A DNA stretch of 62,625 bases from assembly GCF_000732615.1 (NCBI RefSeq), contig NZ_JPGL01000061.1, positions 1 through 62,625 on the forward strand. Reading direction: 5' to 3'. Source of the DNA: Burkholderia paludis (GTDB lineage: Bacteria; Pseudomonadota; Gammaproteobacteria; Burkholderiales; Burkholderiaceae). The notes beneath the pieces were generated by a model. It searched no databases and had not been told where the DNA came from. It worked only from the letters and a program-made list of their open reading frames with translations. The number at the start of each line of letters is the position of its first letter. Positions within the stretch are counted from its first letter, which is position 1. Below are positions 8,210 to 16,161 of this stretch, one piece after another. A program made the position numbers and the translations under genes.

Positions 8210-10117
8210 ATGGTTTCGATACGCTTGCCTGACGGCTCAGTTCGACAATACGAGCATCCGGTGACAGTTGCCGAGGTTGCGGCCTCGATCGGTCCCGGCC
8301 TTGCGAAGGCTGCGCTTGGCGGCAAGCTCGATGGCGAGCTCGTCGATACCTCGGCCGTGATCGACCGCGACGCGTCGCTCGCGATCGTCACCGACAAGGA
8401 CGCCGACGGCCTCGACATCATCCGCCATTCGACGGCGCACTTGCTCGCGTATGCGGTGAAGGAACTGTATCCGGATGCGCAGGTGACGATCGGCCCGGTG
8501 ATCGACAACGGCTTCTATTACGACTTCTCGTACAACCGGCCGTTTACGCCGGAAGATCTGGAAAAGATCGAAAAGCGCATGCAGGAGCTCGTGAAGAAGG
8601 ACGAGCCCGTGACGCGCCGTGTCGTGTCGCGCGACGAGGCGGCCGGTTACTTCCGCAGCATCGGCGAGAAGTACAAGGCCGAGATCATCGAATCGATTCC
8701 GCAAAGCGACGAAATCAAGCTGTATTCGCACGGCGGCTTCACCGATCTGTGCCGCGGCCCGCACGTCCCGTCGACGGGCAAGCTGAAGGTTTTCAAGCTG
8801 ATGAAGGTCGCGGGCGCGTACTGGCGCGGCGATTCGAAGAACGAGCAGCTGCAGCGCATCTACGGCACGGCCTGGACGAAGAAGGAAGACCAGGATCAGT
8901 ACCTGCACATGCTCGAGGAAGCGGAAAAGCGCGACCACCGCAAGCTCGGCAAGCAGCTCGACCTGTTCCACATGCAGGAAGAGTCGCCGGGCATGGTGTT
9001 CTGGCATCCGAAGGGCTGGGCGCTGTGGCAGCAGGTCGAGCAGTACATGCGCCGCCGCGTGAACGAAGCCGGCTACCTCGAGATCAAGACGCCGATGATC
9101 ATGGACCGCTCGCTGTGGGAGGCGTCGGGCCACTGGCAGAACTATCGCGAGAACATGTTCACGACGGAGTCGGAAAAGCGCGACTACGCGATCAAGCCGA
9201 TGAACTGCCCGGGCCACGTCCAGGTGTTCAAGCACGGCCTGCGCTCGTATCGCGACCTGCCGCTGCGTTACGCGGAATTCGGCTCGTGCCACCGCAACGA
9301 GGCGTCGGGAGCGCTGCATGGCCTGATGCGCGTGCGCGGCTTCGTGCAGGACGATGCGCACATCTTCTGTACGGAAGATCAGTTCATCTCGGAATCGATC
9401 GCGTTCAACACGCTGGCCATGAGCGTGTACAAGGACTTCGGTTTCGATCAAATCGACATCAAGCTGTCGCTGCGCCCGGAGCAGCGTGCGGGCACGGACG
9501 AGACGTGGGATCGCGCCGAGCAGGGCCTGCGCGACGCGCTGACCGCCTGCGGCCTGACGTGGGAAGAATTGCCGGGTGAGGGCGCGTTCTACGGCCCGAA
9601 GATCGAGTACCACATCAAGGATGCGCTCGGCCGTTCGTGGCAGTGCGGCACGCTGCAGCTCGACATGGTGCTGCCGGAGCGCCTCGGCGCCGAGTATGTG
9701 GCGGACGACAGCAGCCGCCGCCGGCCGGTGATGTTGCACCGTGCGATCGTCGGTTCGATGGAGCGTTTCCTCGGCATTTTGATCGAGCACCACGCTGGTG
9801 CAATGCCCGCCTGGCTCGCGCCGTTCCAGGCAGTTGTGCTCAATATTGCCGAAAGTCAGGCCGAATATGCGCAATCTCTGGCCCAATCGTTGCAAAAACA
9901 AGGGGTTAGGGTGGAGGCAGATTTGCGCAACGAGAAGATTAGCTATAAAATACGCGAGCACACGCTGGAAAAGGTGCCTTATCTCCTCGTCGTGGGCGAT
10001 AAGGAGCGTGATGCGCAAACGGTAGCCGTGCGTGCCCGTGGCGGCGTCGATCTTGGCGTGATGCCGGTCGAAGCCTTCGTTGAGCGTCTGCAGGAAGACC
10101 TGCGCTCGTTCAAGTAA
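8210..10117 (+). CDS. thrS: Threonine--tRNA ligase
   Basis: 635 residues, full length. An N-terminal TGS domain (1-61) is followed by the editing domain with HSTAHLLAYAVKELYP. The class II catalytic core shows the zinc ligands in MNCPGHVQVF (Cys), SGALHGLMRVRGF (His) and LHRAIVGSMERF (His), and a C-terminal anticodon-binding domain ends the protein. It charges tRNA-Thr. It heads the operon thrS-infC-rpmI-rplT-pheS-pheT-ihfA. A Thr-rich leader and terminator lie upstream, suggesting transcription attenuation. Confidence 0.97.
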   Translation: MVSIRLPDGSVRQYEHPVTVAEVAASIGPGLAKAALGGKLDGELVDTSAVIDRDASLAIVTDKDADGLDIIRHSTAHLLAYAVKELYPDAQVTIGPVIDNGFYYDFSYNRPFTPEDLEKIEKRMQELVKKDEPVTRRVVSRDEAAGYFRSIGEKYKAEIIESIPQSDEIKLYSHGGFTDLCRGPHVPSTGKLKVFKLMKVAGAYWRGDSKNEQLQRIYGTAWTKKEDQDQYLHMLEEAEKRDHRKLGKQLDLFHMQEESPGMVFWHPKGWALWQQVEQYMRRRVNEAGYLEIKTPMIMDRSLWEASGHWQNYRENMFTTESEKRDYAIKPMNCPGHVQVFKHGLRSYRDLPLRYAEFGSCHRNEASGALHGLMRVRGFVQDDAHIFCTEDQFISESIAFNTLAMSVYKDFGFDQIDIKLSLRPEQRAGTDETWDRAEQGLRDALTACGLTWEELPGEGAFYGPKIEYHIKDALGRSWQCGTLQLDMVLPERLGAEYVADDSSRRRPVMLHRAIVGSMERFLGILIEHHAGAMPAWLAPFQAVVLNIAESQAEYAQSLAQSLQKQGVRVEADLRNEKISYKIREHTLEKVPYLLVVGDKERDAQTVAVRARGGVDLGVMPVEAFVERLQEDLRSFK

Positions 10118-10166
10118 CCGCCCTGGCAGCGCGGCTCGTTTTTTTAATTTTTAGAGGAAACGTAAC

Positions 10167-10691
10167 ATCGCTACTGATAAGTCGTCGCATCGCATCAACG
10201 GTGAAATCACTGCGCCGGAAGTGCGTCTGGTCGGGATCGAGAACGAACCGCTCGGTATCGTAAAACTCGCTGATGCTTTCCGTAAATCGGAAGAACTGGA
10301 TGTTGACCTGGTGGAAATCGCGCCGCAAGCGGTTCCCCCGGTTTGCCGTCTGATGGATTACGGCAAGTTCAAGTACCAGGAATCGAAGAAGCAGCACGAA
10401 GCGAAGCTGAAGCAGAAGGTCATCCAGGTCAAGGAAGTCAAGTTCCGCCCGGGTACCGATGACGGGGATTACAACGTCAAGCTCCGCAATCTCGTGCGCT
10501 TCCTCGAAGAGGGCGACAAGACGAAGATCACGTTGCGTTTCCGCGGCCGCGAAATGGCTCACCAGGAAATCGGTATGCGGATGCTGGAGCGTCTGCGCAC
10601 GGATCTCGAGGAAGTCGGCCAGGTCGAGCAGATGCCGAAGATGGAAGGGCGCCAGATGATCATGGTGCTCTCGCCGAAGAAAAAGAAGTAA
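10167..10691 (+). CDS. infC: Translation initiation factor IF-3, AUC start
   Basis: 174 residues. The frame is closed upstream by TAG at 10152. The first sensible codon is ATC at 10167, with AGAGGA 8 bases before it (10153-10158). Starting there restores the conserved IF-3 N-terminus ATDKSSHRINGEITAPEVR. The later GTG at 10221 would cut into the N domain. IF-3 genes characteristically use rare starts (AUU in E. coli), because IF-3 itself rejects non-AUG initiation and so represses its own synthesis. The C domain ends in MIMVLSPKKKK. It lies 49 bp after thrS. Confidence 0.93.
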   Translation: MATDKSSHRINGEITAPEVRLVGIENEPLGIVKLADAFRKSEELDVDLVEIAPQAVPPVCRLMDYGKFKYQESKKQHEAKLKQKVIQVKEVKFRPGTDDGDYNVKLRNLVRFLEEGDKTKITLRFRGREMAHQEIGMRMLERLRTDLEEVGQVEQMPKMEGRQMIMVLSPKKKK

Positions 10692-10880
10692 ACCGGGCCG
10701 GCGCGCCGTGCGCGCGGGTTTGGCAGTGGTTCGGCGCGTTGCCCGGTCAGGGCGGCGCGCCAGCAACGGCGGCTGCGCAAGCGGTTCGCCGTACACAAGT
10801 GGACTGGGTTTCGAAGGGCGGGTCAAGGGCGCAAGCCAACCGCACACCCATCGCCATCTAATAAACTGGAGTTGTTCGTC
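10692..10880 (+). other. infC-rpmI intergenic leader
   Basis: About 190 bp of GC-rich sequence with several self-complementary stretches and no credible gene. In other bacteria L20 or IF-3 control acts in this part of the operon. A structured leader here is plausible but no defined element was identified. TGGAG provides a ribosome site before rpmI. Confidence 0.35.
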
Positions 10881-11078
10881 ATGCCTAAGATGAAGACCAA
10901 GAAGAGCGCTGCAAAGCGCTTCGTGGTGCGTCCGGGCGGTACCGTCAAGCGCGGTCAAGCCTTCAAGCGTCACATCCTGACCAAGAAAACCACGAAGAAC
11001 AAGCGCCATCTGCGCGGCGCCACGGCAGTTCATGATTCCGATCTGAACTCCGTCCGCGCGATGCTCCCGTTCGCGTAA
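10881..11078 (+). CDS. rpmI: 50S ribosomal protein L35
   Basis: 65 residues, very basic, beginning [14 protein letters not shown] and containing [12 protein letters not shown], the standard L35 sequence and length. It is part of the large ribosomal subunit. rplT follows 30 bp later with its own AAGGAG site. Confidence 0.97.
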
Positions 11079-11108
11079 CCCCTCAATCGATACTCCAAGG
11101 AGAGAAAC

Positions 11109-11468
11109 ATGCCTCGAGTCAAACGTGGGGTAACCGCACGGGCCCGCCACAAGAAGATCATCAACCTGGCCAAGGGTTATCGCGGTCGCCGCAATAACGT
11201 CTACCGCATCGCCAAGCAGGCGGTGATGCGCGCTGGTCAGTACGCGTACCGCGATCGCCGCAACAAGAAGCGTGTGTTCCGCGCACTGTGGATCACGCGT
11301 ATCAACGCGGCAGTTCGCCAGCACGACATGACCTACAGCGTGTTCATCAACGGCCTGAAGAAGGCGTCGATCGAACTCGACCGTAAGGTGCTGGCCGACA
11401 TGGCGGTGTTCGACAAGGCTGCTTTTGCTGCGATCGTCAAGCAGGTGAAAGCCGCCGTTGCAGGCTAA
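11109..11468 (+). CDS. rplT: 50S ribosomal protein L20
   Basis: 119 residues, beginning [17 protein letters not shown] and containing [19 protein letters not shown], the typical basic N-terminal tail and rRNA-binding body of L20. In other bacteria L20 also represses translation of rpmI-rplT. The gene is followed by two hairpins before pheS. Confidence 0.97.
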
Positions 11469-11493
11469 TTGAGAAATTGGCACTGCGTGGTGA

Positions 11494-11560
11494 GTTGCAG
11501 CGACGTTCCGGTAGTTTCGGCCGCTGCAGCGAAAACGGGGCTCTTCCGAGCCCCTTTTTT
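11494..11560 (+). terminator. Tandem hairpins with terminator between rplT and pheS
   Basis: A 9-bp stem (GTTGCAGCG 11494-11502 with CGCTGCAGC 11522-11530) precedes a terminator, GGGGCTC-TTCC-GAGCCCC (11537-11554), with six T. It must be leaky or regulated, because pheS starts 58 bp downstream with little room for a promoter. No Phe-rich leader peptide like E. coli PheM was found in the gap. Confidence 0.75.
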
Positions 11561-11617
11561 GTTTGGTGAGGTAGTTTCGCTCGCCAAGACCGAATGACGT
11601 TGGAAATGATGGGATCT

Positions 11618-12631
11618 ATGGATCTGGACCAGATTGTCGCCGACGCGCAGCAGTCCTTCGAACAGGCTGCCGACATCACCACGCTCGAAAACGAGAAAGC
11701 ACGATTTCTCGGCAAGTCGGGTGCGCTGACCGAGTTGCTCAAGGGCCTCGGCAAGCTCGATCCCGAAGCACGCAAGACCGAAGGCGCACGCATCAACGTC
11801 GCGAAGCAGCAGGTTGAAGCCGCGCTGACCGCGCGTCGCCAGGCACTGGCCGATGCGCTGCTGAACCAGCGCCTCGCCGCCGAGGCGATCGACGTGACGC
11901 TGCCGGGCCGCGGTGCCGGTGCAGGCAGCCTGCACCCCGTGATGCGCACGTGGGAGCGCGTCGAACAGATTTTCCGCTCGATCGGCTTCGACGTGGCCGA
12001 CGGTCCCGAAATCGAGACCGACTGGTACAACTTCACGTCGCTGAACAGCCCGGAGAACCATCCGGCGCGTTCGATGCAGGACACCTTCTACGTTGAAGGC
12101 AAGGACGCCGACGGCCGCCAGCTGCTGCTGCGCACGCACACGAGCCCGATGCAGGTGCGTTACGCGCGCATGAACCGCCCGCCGATCAAGGTGATCGCGC
12201 CGGGCCGCACGTATCGCGTCGACAGCGATGCAACCCACTCGCCGATGTTCAATCAGGTCGAGGGGCTGTGGATCGACGAGAACATCAGCTTTGCCGACCT
12301 CAAGGGCGTCTATACCGACTTCCTGAAAAAATTCTTCGAGCGCGATGATATCCTCGTGCGCTTCCGTCCGTCGTATTTCCCGTTCACGGAACCGTCGGCC
12401 GAGATCGACATGATGTTCGAGCAAGGCAAGAACGCCGGCAAGTGGCTCGAGATCTCCGGTTCGGGGCAGGTGCATCCGACCGTGATTCGCAACATGGGCC
12501 TCGATCCCGAACGCTATATCGGCTTCGCGTTCGGCAGCGGCCTCGAGCGCCTGACGATGCTGCGCTACGGCGTCCAGGATCTCCGGCTGTTCTTCGAGAA
12601 CGACCTGCGGTTCCTGCGCCAGTTCGCATAA
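11618..12631 (+). CDS. pheS: Phenylalanine--tRNA ligase alpha subunit
   Basis: 337 residues. An N-terminal coiled-coil that contacts tRNA (about 1-90) is followed by a class II catalytic core with RTHTSPMQVRYA, RPSYFPFTEPSAEIDM and the motif 3 GFAFGSGLERLTMLRYG. The start MDLDQIVADAQQSF at 11618 is preferred over an earlier in-frame ATG at 11594, since it gives the usual family N-terminus. It pairs with PheT as an alpha2-beta2 enzyme. Confidence 0.96.
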   Translation: MDLDQIVADAQQSFEQAADITTLENEKARFLGKSGALTELLKGLGKLDPEARKTEGARINVAKQQVEAALTARRQALADALLNQRLAAEAIDVTLPGRGAGAGSLHPVMRTWERVEQIFRSIGFDVADGPEIETDWYNFTSLNSPENHPARSMQDTFYVEGKDADGRQLLLRTHTSPMQVRYARMNRPPIKVIAPGRTYRVDSDATHSPMFNQVEGLWIDENISFADLKGVYTDFLKKFFERDDILVRFRPSYFPFTEPSAEIDMMFEQGKNAGKWLEISGSGQVHPTVIRNMGLDPERYIGFAFGSGLERLTMLRYGVQDLRLFFENDLRFLRQFA

Positions 12632-12726
12632 CGCCGCCGCCGCGCCGACCTGTGCCCGCGCATGCCCCGACGGACGATCCGATGGGGCCCGGGCGTCGAT
12701 CTAACCTGTTTCGAACGTAGACATCC

Positions 12727-15156
12727 ATGCAATTCCCTGAATCCTGGTTGAGAACCTTTGTCGACCCGCAGCTGACGACCGACGAACTGTCGCATGCGCT
12801 GACGATGGCGGGGCTCGAAGTCGAATCGCTGAGCAAGGCTGCGCCGCCGACGTCGAAGATCGTCGTCGGCCGCGTGCTCGAAGTCGTCAAGCATCCGGAT
12901 GCGGACAAGCTCAATGTCTGCCAGGTCGACGCCGGCACCGGCGCGACGTTGAATATCGTCTGCGGCGCACCGAACGTCGCGCCCGGCATCAAGGTGCCGG
13001 TCGCGCTGGTCGGCGCGGAGTTGCCGCCGGCGGAAGAAGGCGGCAAGCCGTTCGCGATCAAGCTGTCGAAGCTGCGCGGCGTCGAGAGCCAGGGGATGCT
13101 GTGCTCGGCGCGCGAGCTGAAGCTGTCGGAAGACCACAGCGGCCTGCTGATCCTGCCGGACGACACGCCGGTCGGCCAGGATATTCGCGAGACGCTCAAT
13201 CTCGACGACACGATCTTCGAAGTCAAGCTGACGCCGAACAAGGCCGACTGCCTGTCCGTATTCGGCATCGCGCGCGAGACGGCCGCGATCACCGGCGCGC
13301 CGCTGACGCCGGTCGACATCCGCCCGGTGCCCGTCGAGCTCGAGGAAACGCTGCCGGTGCGCATCGCGGCGCCCGATCTGTGCGGCCGTTTCTCGGGCCG
13401 TGTGATCCGCGGCGTGAACGCGCGTGCGAAGACCCCGCAGTGGATGGTCGAGCGCCTCGAGCGTTCGGGCCAGCGCAGCGTGTCGGCACTCGTCGACATC
13501 TCGAACTACGTGATGTTCGAACTCGGCCGCCCGTCGCACGTGTTCGATCTCGACAAGATCCACGGCGGTATCGAGGTGCGCTGGGGCAAGCGCGGCGAAT
13601 CGCTGAAGCTGCTCAACGGCAACACGGTCGAGCTCGACGAAACGGTCGGCGTGATTTCGGACGACGCCCAGGTCGAAAGCCTGGCCGGCATCATGGGCGG
13701 CGACAGCACCGCCGTCACGCTCGACACGACCCATATCTACCTGGAAGCCGCGTTCTGGTGGCCGGACAGCATCCGCGGCCGTGCGCGCAAGTACAACTTC
13801 TCGACCGATGCGGCGCACCGCTTCGAGCGCGGCGTCGATTACGCGACGACCGTCGAGCACGTCGAGCGCATCACGCAACTGATTCTCGAGATTTGCGGCG
13901 GCAAGGCCGGCCCGGTCGACGATCAGTCCGTGAACCTGCCGCAGCGGGCGCCGGTGAAGATGCGCGTGTCGCGCGCGAACCGCATCATCGGCGTGCAGAT
14001 CGGCGCCGACGAGATCGCCAGCATCTTCACGCGCCTCGGCCTGCCGTTCGAGCGTGAGGACGACGCGTTCCTCGTCACGCCGCCGTCGCACCGCTTCGAT
14101 ATCGAGATCGAGGAAGACCTGATCGAGGAAGTGGCGCGGATTTACGGTTTCGAGAAGATTCCGGCCCGCCCGCCGGTCGCGACGAGCGAAATGCGTGCGA
14201 CCGACGAGACGCGGCGCTCGATCCACGACATCCGTCATGCGCTCGCCGCGCGCGACTACGCGGAAACCGTCAACTTCAGCTTCGTCGATGCGGAGTGGGA
14301 GCGCGATTTCGCAGGCAACGACAACCCGATCCGGCTGTTGAACCCGATCGCGAGCCAGCTTTCGGTCATGCGCACGACGCTGTTCGGGAGCCTGGTTGCC
14401 GTGCTGCGCCATAACCTGAATCGCCGCGCCGATCGTGTTCGCGTGTTCGAATCGGGCCGCGTGTTCCTCGCCGATCCGGCGGTGAAGGCCGGCGAACTGG
14501 CGGTCGAAGGTCATGCGCAGCCGAAGCGTGTCGGCGCGCTGGCGTACGGCCCCGCGGTCGATGAGCAATGGGGCGTGGCGACCCGTCCGGTCGATTTCTT
14601 CGACGTGAAGGGCGATCTCGAGGCGCTGCTTGCCCCTGCGTCCGCACGCTTCGTGAAGGCAGAGCATCCGGCCCTTCATCCGGGCCGCAGCGCGCGCATC
14701 GAGGTCGACGGCCGCGCGGTCGGCTGGATCGGCGAACTGCACCCGCGCCTGATGCAGAAGTACGAGCTGCCGCATGCGCCCGTGATGTTCGAAATCGACA
14801 CGGACGCGTTGATGGCCCGTGCGCTGCCCGCGCCGTCCGACGTGTCGAAATTCCCGCCGGTCCGTCGCGATATCGCCGTTGTCGTCGATCAGGCGGTCGA
14901 GGTTCAGGCACTTTTCGACGAAATGAAGAAGGCGCTTGCCGAAGAGGCCTGCCGATTCGTTCAGAAGGTTGTACTCTTCGACGAATTTCGTGCAAAATCA
15001 AATACTTCCGGTGGTCTTGCCGCGCACGAGAAGAGCCTTGCCTTCCGCGTGACGCTGCAGGACGCGGCTGGCACGTTACAGGACGAGGTCGTCGATCAGG
15101 CGATCCAGACGCTGGTCGAGCGGATGGCTCGTGCCGGTGCGCGCCTGCGCGGCTAA
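12727..15156 (+). CDS. pheT: Phenylalanine--tRNA ligase beta subunit
   Basis: 809 residues. The order is a tRNA-binding/EMAP-like domain (about 40-150), B3/B4 editing domain (about 210-370), B5 domain, and a C-terminal ferredoxin-fold anticodon-binding domain (SDVSKFPPVRRDIAVVVD onward). It begins MQFPESWLRTFVDPQLTTDEL, the standard start. It lies 95 bp after pheS. Confidence 0.96.
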   Translation: MQFPESWLRTFVDPQLTTDELSHALTMAGLEVESLSKAAPPTSKIVVGRVLEVVKHPDADKLNVCQVDAGTGATLNIVCGAPNVAPGIKVPVALVGAELPPAEEGGKPFAIKLSKLRGVESQGMLCSARELKLSEDHSGLLILPDDTPVGQDIRETLNLDDTIFEVKLTPNKADCLSVFGIARETAAITGAPLTPVDIRPVPVELEETLPVRIAAPDLCGRFSGRVIRGVNARAKTPQWMVERLERSGQRSVSALVDISNYVMFELGRPSHVFDLDKIHGGIEVRWGKRGESLKLLNGNTVELDETVGVISDDAQVESLAGIMGGDSTAVTLDTTHIYLEAAFWWPDSIRGRARKYNFSTDAAHRFERGVDYATTVEHVERITQLILEICGGKAGPVDDQSVNLPQRAPVKMRVSRANRIIGVQIGADEIASIFTRLGLPFEREDDAFLVTPPSHRFDIEIEEDLIEEVARIYGFEKIPARPPVATSEMRATDETRRSIHDIRHALAARDYAETVNFSFVDAEWERDFAGNDNPIRLLNPIASQLSVMRTTLFGSLVAVLRHNLNRRADRVRVFESGRVFLADPAVKAGELAVEGHAQPKRVGALAYGPAVDEQWGVATRPVDFFDVKGDLEALLAPASARFVKAEHPALHPGRSARIEVDGRAVGWIGELHPRLMQKYELPHAPVMFEIDTDALMARALPAPSDVSKFPPVRRDIAVVVDQAVEVQALFDEMKKALAEEACRFVQKVVLFDEFRAKSNTSGGLAAHEKSLAFRVTLQDAAGTLQDEVVDQAIQTLVERMARAGARLRG

Positions 15157-15219
15157 GGAGAGGGGCCGCCCGCACGCGGGCGGCTTGCTCCGATCGTAAG
15201 TTTTGATTTAACGCGCTGT

Positions 15220-15615
15220 ATGGCAGATATGAACGACATGACCTCGAGTGAATTCGAAGCCCTCCTGACGGCGCAACGCAGCGCCATGAACCGCGACGCT
15301 TCGGCGCCGGCGTCCACCGAGACGCCCACGCTCACGAAGGCGGAGCTGGCGGAGCTGCTGTTCGACAGCGTCGGGCTGAACAAGCGTGAAGCGAAGGACA
15401 TGGTCGAGGCATTTTTCGAAGTGATCCGCGACGCGCTCGAGAACGGCGAAAGCGTCAAGTTGTCGGGATTCGGCAATTTCCAGTTGCGCGACAAGCCGCA
15501 GCGTCCGGGCCGCAATCCGAAGACGGGCGAGGCGATTCCGATCGCGGCTCGCCGGGTGGTAACCTTCCACGCGAGCCAGAAGCTGAAGGCGCTGGTCGAA
15601 AACGGCGCGGAGTAA
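15220..15615 (+). CDS. ihfA: Integration host factor alpha subunit
   Basis: 131 residues. The C-terminal 95 or so are a HU/IHF domain (LTKAELAELLFDSVGLNKREAKDMVE), with the DNA-bending arm GRNPKTGEAIPIAARRVVTF, whose Pro intercalates into DNA. The first 35 or so residues are an extension absent from the E. coli protein. An internal start is possible but no better ribosome site was seen. Being last after pheT is the same order as in enterics. Confidence 0.94.
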   Translation: MADMNDMTSSEFEALLTAQRSAMNRDASAPASTETPTLTKAELAELLFDSVGLNKREAKDMVEAFFEVIRDALENGESVKLSGFGNFQLRDKPQRPGRNPKTGEAIPIAARRVVTFHASQKLKALVENGAE

Positions 15616-15676
15616 ATCGCCGCGCACTGACGTCCCGCGCGGCCGCCGCGCACCCTTTACCGACGGTTAACCGACG

Positions 15677-16090
15677 ATGACCACCACGGTTGAGAAAGTC
15701 GTCTTGCCTCCGATTCCCGCGAAGCGCTACTTCACGATCGGTGAAGTCAGCGAACTGTGCGGGGTCAAGCCGCATGTGCTGCGTTATTGGGAACAGGAAT
15801 TTACCCAGTTGCGGCCGGTGAAGCGGCGCGGCAATCGCCGGTATTACCAGCATCACGAAGTGCTGCTGATCCGGCGGATTCGCGAATTGCTGTACGAGCA
15901 GGGCTTCACGATCAACGGTGCACGCAACCGGCTCGATTCGCCGGGCGGCGAGCGGGCTCCGGTGGCGCCCGCCGAACCGGAGGTGCACGCCGCCGACGCG
16001 CGGGCGCCGGTCAAGCCGGGCGCAACCGTCGACGTCATTGCATTGCGGCAGGCGCTGCTCGACGTGATCGACGGATTGAAGCACGATTGA
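15677..16090 (+). CDS. MerR family transcriptional regulator
   Basis: 137 residues. An N-terminal MerR winged helix (YFTIGEVSELCGVKPHVLRYWEQEF, then RRGNRRYYQHHEVLLIRRI) is followed by a short C-terminal region without Cys ligands, so it is not a metal sensor of the MerR/ZntR type. A MerR protein next to ihfA is common in beta-proteobacteria. Its target is unknown. It ends just before a terminator. Confidence 0.9.
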   Translation: MTTTVEKVVLPPIPAKRYFTIGEVSELCGVKPHVLRYWEQEFTQLRPVKRRGNRRYYQHHEVLLIRRIRELLYEQGFTINGARNRLDSPGGERAPVAPAEPEVHAADARAPVKPGATVDVIALRQALLDVIDGLKHD

Positions 16091-16110
16091 GCGAGAAGGA
16101 TGAAAGGACA

Positions 16111-16143
16111 AGCCCGGTTGGCGACACGTCACCGGGCTTTTTT
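16111..16143 (+). terminator. Terminator of the thrS-ihfA-merR operon
   Basis: AGCCCGGT (16111-16118) pairs with ACCGGGCT (16131-16138), followed by a run of T. It separates the plus-strand operon from the convergent lipoprotein gene. Confidence 0.85.
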
Positions 16144-16161
16144 CATGGGGGGCACACGTCG

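Noticed and set aside
7941..8210. T-box or classical riboswitch before thrS
   Set aside because: No T-box core motif or other aptamer pattern was recognised. The Thr-rich peptide explains the terminator better.
10221..10691. GTG at 10221 as the infC start
   Set aside because: It would remove the conserved ATDKSSHRINGEITAPE segment, and its upstream sequence lacks a ribosome site, unlike ATC 10167.
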